Source: an uncultured Planctomycetia bacterium (GTDB taxonomy: Bacteria > Planctomycetota > Phycisphaerae > FEN-1346 > JAACEH01). From it: 40,060 nucleotides of DNA. The stretch spans positions 1-40,060 of the forward strand of contig CAIYVX010000006.1 in the NCBI GenBank assembly GCA_903929765.1, read 5' to 3'. Every line of letters begins with the position of its first letter. The stretch's first letter is position 1. Of this stretch, positions 23,923 through 30,039 are shown in pieces. The notes below the pieces were generated by a model, which was not told the DNA's origin, searched no databases, and saw only the letters and a program-made list of their open reading frames with translations. The position numbers and the translations under genes were made by a program.

Positions 23923-25011
23923 TTAAGCCGCGCGCGGCTCGCGCCAATGGCGCGAACGCGCAAATTGCAGCAGGCGGTCGAAAAACGGCAGGTCCAGAAC
24001 CGGGGTTCCGGGCCGCTCCTCGCCCAGCACGGTATCCGTGTTGGTGCGGTCAAACTGCGGTTCACCCAGGCCATACGAAAGGTAGGTCTCGCCCGCCGCC
24101 AGGATCAGACGTTCCAGGTCCGTCGCCGGATGCCGGCCAAAATCCCGTTCATCGACCATCCGCAGCCCGTTCAAACCGAACAACTCGGCGAAAATGTCGC
24201 GCAGCCGCGCGAACGACATCGGCTCCGGGTTGGTCACGTGGTAGACGCCCCCCTGGCCGCTCTCGATCAGGCGCCAGGCCGTTTGGGCGAAATAATCCAC
24301 CGGGATAAAGTTCTTGGTCGCCGCAGGATTGACCGGGACCCGCAACTCGCTGCCCTGGACATGGGCGGCAATCAGGTCGAAGGCCCGCATGATCGGGTAC
24401 AGCGTGTTAAAGCCGACCTTGTGCCCGTTGGTCGAGTCGCCCAGCACGATGCTCGGCCGCAGGATCGTCACCGCTTGCCCGGTCTTTTCCCGCCAGTCCT
24501 CGACCAGGGCTTCGCCGTGGGCCTTGCTTTGTTCGTAGGCGTTGTTGAACTCCCGGTGCGGGTCCAGGTCGCCCTCGCGAGCCACGCCGGTACAGCGCCC
24601 CGCCACGTAGGCCGTGCTGACGTGAACCACCGCCAGGTCAAGCTCCTCGGCCAACTGGAGGGCGTGGCGCGTGCCCTCGACGTTGATCCGCTGGAGGCGG
24701 GCCGGTTCGGCGTCAAACTCCGTGCATCCCGCACAATGAATCAGCCGGTGGGCCGTCCGCAGGGAGGAGCGCTGGCCATTGAGCCCGAAGCCCTCCTGCT
24801 CGATGTCGCCCAGGACGATGTCCACCTGAGCGGCCAACTCCGGCAGCCCGACCGTCTCCAGAACGGCTTCCACCCGGCGCCGCGCCACCGCCTGATCGCC
24901 GCCGCGCATCAGGGCGGCAATCCGGTGGCCGCGCCGCAACGCCTCGCCGGCCAGCCAGGCGCCGACCGAGCCGGTAATGCCCGTCAGGAGAATGGTCTCA
25001 TGATCTTGCAT
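23923..25011 (-). CDS. NAD(P)-dependent extended SDR / thioester-reductase-like protein
   Basis: A 362-aa NAD-binding_4 family protein. The nucleotide-binding motif is TGITGSVG (residues 10-17). HCAG in LIHCAGCTEFDAEP matches the fatty acyl-CoA reductase/thioester reductase group. STAYVAG and the catalytic YxxxK in NNAYEQSKAHGEAL are both present. The substrate-side segment RPSIVLGDSTNGHKVGFNTL is also typical. Such enzymes reduce acyl-CoA or acyl-carrier thioesters to aldehydes or modify sugars and lipids. The start at ATG 25011 gives the motif at the usual distance. Transcribed divergently from the DUF2294 gene. The substrate is unknown. Confidence 0.85.
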   Translation of the reverse strand: MQDHETILLTGITGSVGAWLAGEALRRGHRIAALMRGGDQAVARRRVEAVLETVGLPELAAQVDIVLGDIEQEGFGLNGQRSSLRTAHRLIHCAGCTEFDAEPARLQRINVEGTRHALQLAEELDLAVVHVSTAYVAGRCTGVAREGDLDPHREFNNAYEQSKAHGEALVEDWREKTGQAVTILRPSIVLGDSTNGHKVGFNTLYPIMRAFDLIAAHVQGSELRVPVNPAATKNFIPVDYFAQTAWRLIESGQGGVYHVTNPEPMSFARLRDIFAELFGLNGLRMVDERDFGRHPATDLERLILAAGETYLSYGLGEPQFDRTNTDTVLGEERPGTPVLDLPFFDRLLQFARSRHWREPRAA

Positions 25012-25145
25012 GGAAACTCTGATTAACCTGGCTCTCGCCCGATCTTCACTTGCCCGTAAGAATACCCTATGGAGCGTAAATTAGCAACCTCCGGCGAAAA
25101 ACGAAATATCAAGCTATTCTATATTTTTTTTGGATTCCTCCGGGC

Positions 25146-25174
25146 TTGAACCGTTACCCGTTACTGGCTAGTAT
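25146..25174 (+). promoter_or_regulatory. sigma-70-type promoter of DUF2294 copy A
   Basis: -35 TTGAAC (25146-25151), 17 bp, -10 TAGTAT (25169-25174), 69 bases before the ATG, in an AT-rich divergent spacer. Confidence 0.65.
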
Positions 25175-25242
25175 GGCTTCAGGTGCCAGGCCCTGCGGTG
25201 TCGCGGCCCGCGTCCGGCAAATCAGACCAGTGTGAGAGCGTC

Positions 25243-25623
25243 ATGAAAACACAGGGCGAAATCGAAGCCGCCGTCTGCGAAGGCATCAGCCGCTTTGAGC
25301 AGAACTACATGGGCCGCGGCCCCAAGGACATCCACGCCCATCTGCTCGGCGACCTGCTCGTCGTCCGGCTCCGGGGCGTCCTGACCGCGGCCGAACAGCA
25401 ACTGGTCAAAGCCCTGGCCGGCGACAAGGGCCGCGATCTGCTCAAACAGGTCCGCACCCATCTGATCGAGACCGCCCGGCCCACCCTGGAAGCCCTGATC
25501 CACGAGGCCACCGGCGTCAAGTCCGTCAGCCTCCATCACGACATCAGCACCTCCACCGGCGAAGAGGTCATGGTCTTCACCCTGGCGGTCGCCCCGCTCT
25601 TCCGCGAAACCAAAAAGTCCTGA
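25243..25623 (+). CDS. DUF2294-family protein, copy A
   Basis: A 126-aa single-domain DUF2294 protein: EAAVCEGISRFEQNYMGRGP, then DIHAHLLGDLLVVRLRGVLT, then LIETARPTLEALIHEATGVK, then an ending strand MVFTLAVAP. It differs from copy B (28361-28741) by about 15 of 381 bases and only two residues (S/V and V/A), so the protein is under purifying selection or the genes are kept alike by gene conversion. The frame is open to 25183 but the ATG at 25243 matches copy B exactly. Copies A and B bracket the Kai operon. The function is unknown. Confidence 0.85.
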   Translation: MKTQGEIEAAVCEGISRFEQNYMGRGPKDIHAHLLGDLLVVRLRGVLTAAEQQLVKALAGDKGRDLLKQVRTHLIETARPTLEALIHEATGVKSVSLHHDISTSTGEEVMVFTLAVAPLFRETKKS

Positions 25624-25653
25624 TAAACAAGATAAAATGTTTCAATAATTCTC

Positions 25654-25682
25654 TTGCTTTCGGACGCTTTATGACGCATAAT
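25654..25682 (+). promoter_or_regulatory. conserved promoter of leader copy 3
   Basis: -35 TTGCTT (25654-25659), 17 bp, -10 CATAAT (25677-25682), preceded by TTCAATAATTCTC as in copy 2. Confidence 0.7.
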
Positions 25683-25688
25683 AGCAGA

Positions 25689-25847
25689 GCAATTGGAGCC
25701 GACCGGCAGAGCAGGCTTCAAGAGAACTGTGACGTTCGCTGTCGGATGACTAGATAAGGGGCAGCCCGGACGCTTCGGGAGACCCGTTACAGAGTAAGCC
25801 GACGTGGTTGAACACCTGGGGGTGTTCGGCCACGTCGGTTTCTTTTT
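25689..25847 (+). ncRNA. conserved structured leader, copy 3 (upstream of kaiC-kaiB-PAS)
   Basis: About 159 nt. The 5' hairpin GGAGCC/GGCTTC (25695-25719) has one G-U replacing a pair seen in copy 1. GTGACG (25730-25735 region) can pair with CGTTAC before the terminator stem. The core GTCGGATGACTAGATAAGG to GGCAGCCCGG lies at 25741-25769, with a CCCG/CGGG hairpin at its 3' side. The leader ends with the long hairpin and U-rich tract, 49 bases before the kaiC ATG. It does not match any riboswitch class I know. Confidence 0.72.
25799..25847 (+). terminator. terminator-like hairpin of leader copy 3
   Basis: Arms CCGACGTGGTTGAACACC (25799-25816) and GGTGTTCGGCCACGTCGG (25821-25838): 18 pairs, two of them G-U in RNA, a four-base loop and the T-rich tract TTTCTTTTT. 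Confidence 0.75.
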
Positions 25848-25895
25848 GTTGAGCGGTACGGGCCGCGAAAGTGGTGTTACCGAAAGGATCGGGCT

Positions 25896-27362
25896 ATGCA
25901 CGTCAGGGGTCGCCCCATTGCGAAAGTGCCTACCCAGGTTTCCGGTTTGGATGAGGTGTTGGAGGGCGGCCTGCCGCGCGGCCGGACGACCCTGGTCAGT
26001 GGCGGGCCAGGCTCCGGGAAGACGGTGCTCGGTCTGCAATTCTTATGTGCCGGGGCGCTGGCGGGTGAGCCGGGCGTCTTCGTGACACTGGAAGAGCGGG
26101 CCGAGGTCGTCCGCCAGAACGCCCTGTCCATGGGCTGGAACCTGGCGGCCCTGGAAAAGGCCGGCAGGGTGGCTATCGTCGAGGCCCGGTTGTTTGGGGA
26201 AGAAGTCACGGCCGGCGATTTCGACATTCAAGGCCTGCTGGCGATTGTGGGTGGACAGATCAAGAGGATCCGGGCGCGGCGGGTGGTGATGGATGCGCTG
26301 GATGTCCTGCTGCGGGTTTTCAACGACCCGCAACGCGAGCGCAACGAATTGTATCGCCTTCACGAGTGGCTGATGAACCGGGGGTTGACGAACCTGGTGA
26401 CCGCCAAGGCCCAGCGGGGCGGGGAAACGGTTTCGCAATACGAGTTTCTGGACTTCATGGCGGATTGCGTCCTCCGCCTCGACCATCGCGTCATCGGCCA
26501 GGTGGCGACGCGCCGCTTGCGGGTGATCAAGTATCGCGGCTCTGGTTTTGGAACCAATGAGTATCCCTACGTCATCGGCACCCACGGCATCGTGCTCTTC
26601 CCGCTGACCAGGGCGGGTCTGGCCCACCAACCGCTGGGAGAGAAGGTCTCCTCGGGCTTGACCGGACTCGACATCATGCTCGACGGCGGCTATCGCCGCG
26701 CCTCGTGCATCCTGGTGACGGGCACCAGCGGCACCGGCAAGACCACCTTGACGAGTACGTTCGTCCAGGCGGCCTGCCGGCGCGGCGAGAGGGTGCTCTC
26801 CCTGAGTTTTGAGGAATCCCGTGAGGCCATCGTCCACGCCATGCTCAGCGCCGGGATTGACCTGCGCCCCGCCCTGCGGGCTCGCCGGCTCATGATCCAA
26901 ACCGGCCTGCCGGAAGCCATGGGTTCGGATGACCATTTGATCCGGGCCCTGGAGGCCATCGACTCCTTCAAGCCGGACCACGTGACCCTCGACGCCATTT
27001 CCGCCTGCGTCCGCATGGGCTCCGAACAGGCCGCCTTCGACTACCTGATGCGGCTGGTCTGTATCCTCAAGGAGCGCGGCATTTCCTGCATCCTGACCAA
27101 CCAGATCAGCGGCATGGTGGGCACGGATGAGGAACTCAGCGGCATTGGTTTTTCCTCGGTGGTGGACGCGGTCATTCAACTGCGTTTCGTCGAGAAGGAC
27201 CAGGAGATCACCCGCGAGATCCTCGTCATCAAGTCGAGAGGCTCGGCACACTCCAATCGGCGGCAAACTTTTGTGATTACGGACCATGGCATCGAATTCC
27301 CCGACGACCCGCTACCGCCACCGTCTCGGAAGCGGCCTGCCGGTCGCCAGGGCGGTGAATAA
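25896..27362 (+). CDS. kaiC: KaiC-family double-domain ATPase
   Basis: A 488-aa RecA-like protein with two KaiC domains. CI has Walker A GGPGSGKT (36-43) and catalytic Glu pair in FVTLEE (66-67). CII has Walker A GTSGTGKT (276-283) and the Glu pair in LSFEE (306-307). Cyanobacterial KaiC autophosphorylates at adjacent Ser431-Thr432. The aligned place in GIGFSSVVDAVIQL holds Ser420-Ser421, so a phosphorylation cycle is possible, as in other bacterial KaiC proteins. A ribosome site AAAGGA lies eight bases before the ATG. The stop overlaps the kaiB start (TAATG). No KaiA is visible, so any rhythm or timer would lack KaiA control. A stress-signalling role is the common finding outside cyanobacteria. 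Confidence 0.92.
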   Translation: MHVRGRPIAKVPTQVSGLDEVLEGGLPRGRTTLVSGGPGSGKTVLGLQFLCAGALAGEPGVFVTLEERAEVVRQNALSMGWNLAALEKAGRVAIVEARLFGEEVTAGDFDIQGLLAIVGGQIKRIRARRVVMDALDVLLRVFNDPQRERNELYRLHEWLMNRGLTNLVTAKAQRGGETVSQYEFLDFMADCVLRLDHRVIGQVATRRLRVIKYRGSGFGTNEYPYVIGTHGIVLFPLTRAGLAHQPLGEKVSSGLTGLDIMLDGGYRRASCILVTGTSGTGKTTLTSTFVQAACRRGERVLSLSFEESREAIVHAMLSAGIDLRPALRARRLMIQTGLPEAMGSDDHLIRALEAIDSFKPDHVTLDAISACVRMGSEQAAFDYLMRLVCILKERGISCILTNQISGMVGTDEELSGIGFSSVVDAVIQLRFVEKDQEITREILVIKSRGSAHSNRRQTFVITDHGIEFPDDPLPPPSRKRPAGRQGGE

Positions 27363-27688
27363 TGAGCCAGAACCCAAGAACCAAGCTCGGTCGAAAAAAA
27401 GGAACGCGCGACCACTACCTGCTCCGGCTTTTTGTGGTCGGCCTGGGGCCGAATTCCAAACTGGCCCTGTCCAACCTGCAGAGCCTTTGCTGCGAACACC
27501 TGGAAGGCCGCTACACGATTGAAGTTATTGACGTGGTAAAAAACTACCAGGCCGCGGCCCGGGACAACATCCTGATCACGCCGGCGCTGGTCCTGGTTAC
27601 GCCACTTCCCAGAGTGGTAGTTCTGGGCAACCTGAGCGATCGGCAGAGGGTTCTCTTTGCCCTGCGGCTGTCGGGAGGCGACCCATGA
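27362..27688 (+). CDS. kaiB: KaiB-family thioredoxin-fold protein
   Basis: A 108-aa protein aligning with KaiB over its whole length: YLLRLFVVGLGPNSKLALSN, then GRYTIEVIDVVKNYQAAARD, then ILITPALVLVTPLPR and the C-terminal LGNLSDRQRVLFALRL. The DxxxNxxxAxxDxIxxTPxL block is the KaiB signature. KaiB binds the KaiC hexamer and, in cyanobacteria, switches fold. It has a 15-residue basic N-terminal extension. It overlaps kaiC by TAATG and the PAS gene by ATGA, so all three are translationally coupled. Confidence 0.92.
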   Translation: MSQNPRTKLGRKKGTRDHYLLRLFVVGLGPNSKLALSNLQSLCCEHLEGRYTIEVIDVVKNYQAAARDNILITPALVLVTPLPRVVVLGNLSDRQRVLFALRLSGGDP

Positions 27689-28293
27689 GCAAACGCCGGC
27701 CCACTTATCGGGAACTCGAAGAGCGGTTGGCTGTGGCCGAGCCTATCGTCGAAGCGCTCAAGCACCACGAAGTGGATGCGGTCGTGGGTGAGGGGAAAAT
27801 CACCTTCCTGCTGCTCCGAAAGGTCGAGGAGGCCCTGGTCAGCAGCGAAGCAGGATTTCGTACGATGTTCGACCTTTCCGGCGTCGGGCTGGTGCAAGCC
27901 GATACTCCGGCCCTCCGCTTCACCAGGGTCAACCGGAAGTTCTGCGAGATCATTGGGTATTCGGGCGAAGAATTGCTGGCCAAAACCTACCTGGACCTGA
28001 CCTCTCCTCTGGATCGCCACCAGGATATGAAAGCGCTGGCGCTAGTGCTCCGTGGCAAGACCGACTCCTGGTCCCTGGAGAAACGTTGCCTCCGCAAAGA
28101 CGGTAGCGTCGTCTGGGTGGAGGTTAACGGGGCGGTCCTGCGGGATGAAGACGGCCGAGCCGTCAGGATCATGGCGATGTTCATTGACCTCACGGCCCGT
28201 AAACAGGCCGAGCAGTTGCTACATGATAAGTCTTCAACAGAACAGGGCCGGCCGATGCGGCGCAAGAAGACGGCCGTCAAGAAAACCCGGTAA
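27685..28293 (+). CDS. PAS-domain protein without kinase domain
   Basis: A 202-aa soluble protein. An N-terminal helix pair (RELEERLAVAEPIVEALKHH, then EVDAVVGEG) resembles linkers of KaiBC-associated sensor kinases. One PAS/PAC domain follows (FRTMFDLSGVGLVQADTPAL, NRKFCEIIGYSGEELLAKTY, RCLRKDGSVVWVEVNGAVLR, AMFIDLTARKQAEQLL). Where related proteins continue into a histidine kinase, this one ends in a basic tail (RRKKTAVKKTR). It may therefore be a sensor or adaptor for KaiC/KaiB, working by binding. The ligand is unknown. Its start overlaps kaiB by ATGA. Confidence 0.85.
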   Translation: MSKRRPTYRELEERLAVAEPIVEALKHHEVDAVVGEGKITFLLLRKVEEALVSSEAGFRTMFDLSGVGLVQADTPALRFTRVNRKFCEIIGYSGEELLAKTYLDLTSPLDRHQDMKALALVLRGKTDSWSLEKRCLRKDGSVVWVEVNGAVLRDEDGRAVRIMAMFIDLTARKQAEQLLHDKSSTEQGRPMRRKKTAVKKTR

Positions 28294-28360
28294 GCAGCCG
28301 GCTTGAGTTGCCGCTGCGGCGAGGGCCGCGGCCAGAAAAACAGGTCGGTGCGAGAGCGTT

Positions 28361-28741
28361 ATGAAAACACAGGGTGAAATCGAAGCCGCCGTCTGCGAAG
28401 GCATCAGCCGCTTTGAGCAGAACTACATGGGCCGCGGCCCCAAGGACATCCACGCCCACCTGCTCGGCGACCTGCTCGTCGTCCGGCTCCGGGGCGTCCT
28501 GACCGCGGCCGAACAGCAACTGGTCAAAGCCCTGGCCGGCGACAAGGGTCGCGACCTGCTCAAACAGGTCCGCACCCATCTGATCGAGACCGCCCGGCCC
28601 ACCCTGGAGGCCCTGATTCACGAGGCCACGGGCGTCAAAGTCGTCAGCCTCCATCACGACATCAGCACCTCCACCGGCGAAGAGGTCATGGTCTTTACCC
28701 TGGCCGCCGCCCCGCTCTTCCGCGAAACGAAGAAGTCCTGA
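28361..28741 (+). CDS. DUF2294-family protein, copy B
   Basis: 126 aa, nearly identical to copy A before the Kai operon. The match begins a few bases before the ATG (GAGAGCGT) and ends at the stop. Flanks differ, so the duplicated unit is essentially the gene itself. It lies 67 bp after the PAS gene and may be the fourth gene of the Kai operon. Most differences from copy A are synonymous. Confidence 0.85.
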   Translation: MKTQGEIEAAVCEGISRFEQNYMGRGPKDIHAHLLGDLLVVRLRGVLTAAEQQLVKALAGDKGRDLLKQVRTHLIETARPTLEALIHEATGVKVVSLHHDISTSTGEEVMVFTLAAAPLFRETKKS

Positions 28742-28787
28742 CCGGCCCCACTCAAGAATATTCTATACAATTAAAATTAAAAAACCA

Positions 28788-28816
28788 TTGATACAAACCC
28801 GGCGTCCGCGTATGCT
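28788..28816 (+). promoter_or_regulatory. sigma-70-type promoter of the small zinc-ribbon gene
   Basis: -35 TTGATA (28788-28793), 17 bp, -10 TATGCT (28811-28816), preceded by an A/T-rich UP-like stretch. Confidence 0.6.
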
Positions 28817-28847
28817 GGCGGCAACCGTCTTTTTTGAGGATTTGCCC

Positions 28848-29033
28848 ATGCCGTCCGGCCTCCCGCACCGTTCTTTCCTGGCCCTGACCAAACGCTGCCT
28901 GAGGTGCGACCTCTCGTTCGTTCAGGAATTTCCCCACCAGCACATCTGCCACGTCTGCTCCCTGAAGCCGGGCGCGGCCGGACCCACCAGCGGCCGGATG
29001 GTGGGCCGCAGCAGAACCGGCAAGGAGCCGTAA
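28848..29033 (+). CDS. small zinc-ribbon protein
   Basis: A 61-aa protein starting at ATG 28848 (GAGG about eight bases upstream). It has a four-Cys knuckle CLRCDLSFVQEFPHQHICHVC flanked by basic residues. It is related in layout to the 59-aa protein at 17793-17972, suggesting a small lineage-specific family. Nucleic-acid binding is possible but unproven. Confidence 0.6.
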   Translation: MPSGLPHRSFLALTKRCLRCDLSFVQEFPHQHICHVCSLKPGAAGPTSGRMVGRSRTGKEP

Positions 29034-29113
29034 AAACAAGTATCGCGGCCTTTGCTCGCCCTCACGACCGGCTTTGCCCGTATACTCTCGGTTGATCTAA
29101 GGGGAGAACTGAC

Positions 29114-29902
29114 ATGGCTCGACTTCTCCGCATCGCCGTACTCGCAGGTTTGTCGCTGGCCGCTTTCGTCGCCGGCTGTGCCCAAACCAGGAACATGCTC
29201 CCCATCACCCCGCAACGTCTCGCCCACGGCTACGTCTGCTACCTGGACGGGGCCGGCGGTGGCGGCGCGATGCTGAACTGGTCCGGTGGCGTCAAAGACG
29301 GGCTGGTGGCGGCCGGGTACCGCGGCGCTGCCGAGATGTACAATTGGGAAACCGGCCTGGGCGATCTGGCCGATCAGGTCGCCGACGTGGCCTACAAGCA
29401 GCGCCAGGCCGCCCTCGTCGCCACGCGCCTCGAGAATATTGTCCAACCTTATCCGGCCGCCCCCGTGAGCCTCATCGGCCTCTCGGCCGGCGCCGCCGTG
29501 GCCGTCTTCACGCTGGAAGCCTTGCCGGCGGACCGCTCCGTGGACAACGTCGTACTCCTGGGCGCGTCCATCGGCGCCAATTACGATCTCACGAAGGCCT
29601 TGCGGCACGTCCGCCACAAACTCTACGTCATTACCTCGGAGCAGGACGTGGTGCTCAGCTTCCTCGTCCCCATGACCGGCACGGCCGACCGCCAGGCCGA
29701 TGAGGCCGCTGCGGGGCTGAAAGGATTCATTATCCCTCCCGACGCCGACGAAGAAACCGCGCAGCTTTACCGGCAGAAAGTCGTGACCATTCGCTGGACC
29801 AAATCTTTCGAGCGCGACCACAACTTCGGCCGCCACCTCGACAACGTGAACCTGGAGTTTGTCCGCGACCACGTCGCGCCGTTGCTTCTCGGACGAAACT
29901 AA
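29114..29902 (+). CDS. alpha/beta-hydrolase-like lipoprotein
   Basis: A 262-aa precursor with lipobox VAGC. The nucleophile elbow is GLSAG in PVSLIGLSAGAAVAVFTLEA (about residues 122-126), followed by VVLLGASIGANYDLTKAL and an Asp-bearing strand KLYVITSEQDVVLSFLVP. A late His (DHNFGRHLDN) could complete the triad. This fits a serine hydrolase anchored in the envelope. A -10 TATACT lies at 29081-29086 and GGGGAGAA before the ATG. The substrate is unknown. Confidence 0.75.
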   Translation: MARLLRIAVLAGLSLAAFVAGCAQTRNMLPITPQRLAHGYVCYLDGAGGGGAMLNWSGGVKDGLVAAGYRGAAEMYNWETGLGDLADQVADVAYKQRQAALVATRLENIVQPYPAAPVSLIGLSAGAAVAVFTLEALPADRSVDNVVLLGASIGANYDLTKALRHVRHKLYVITSEQDVVLSFLVPMTGTADRQADEAAAGLKGFIIPPDADEETAQLYRQKVVTIRWTKSFERDHNFGRHLDNVNLEFVRDHVAPLLLGRN

Positions 29903-29973
29903 GCGGCCACAGTCCGGGGCGTCCGTTTTCCCCTCTTTCCCGCCCTTTTCTTCCCTCCCCCGCTGGACTTATT

Positions 29974-29996
29974 CCCCGGTTTGTGGTGAAATGCCG
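29974..29996 (+). promoter_or_regulatory. repeated promoter-like motif (copy 1) before the YhcG-type gene
   Basis: Contains CGGTTTGTGGTGAAATGCCG, identical over at least 23 bp to 33227-33249 and similar to TTTTGTGGTATACTGCC at 31365. It reads as an extended -10 promoter (TGTGGTGAAAT). Confidence 0.5.
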
Positions 29997-30039
29997 CCGT
30001 GTGAGTTCTGAGTCTGGGCGGTGCGCGACGAGGTCTGCC

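Noticed and set aside
25743-25760. Hammerhead-type ribozyme core (GGATGAC resembling CTGATGA)
   Set aside because: The CTGATGA and GAAA core boxes are not both present and the three-stem layout cannot be drawn.
25804-25895. Leader peptide starting in the hairpin (MVEHLGVFGHVGFF and similar in the other two leaders)
   Set aside because: The shared residues follow from the conserved hairpin DNA; there is no ribosome site and the frames differ after the stem.
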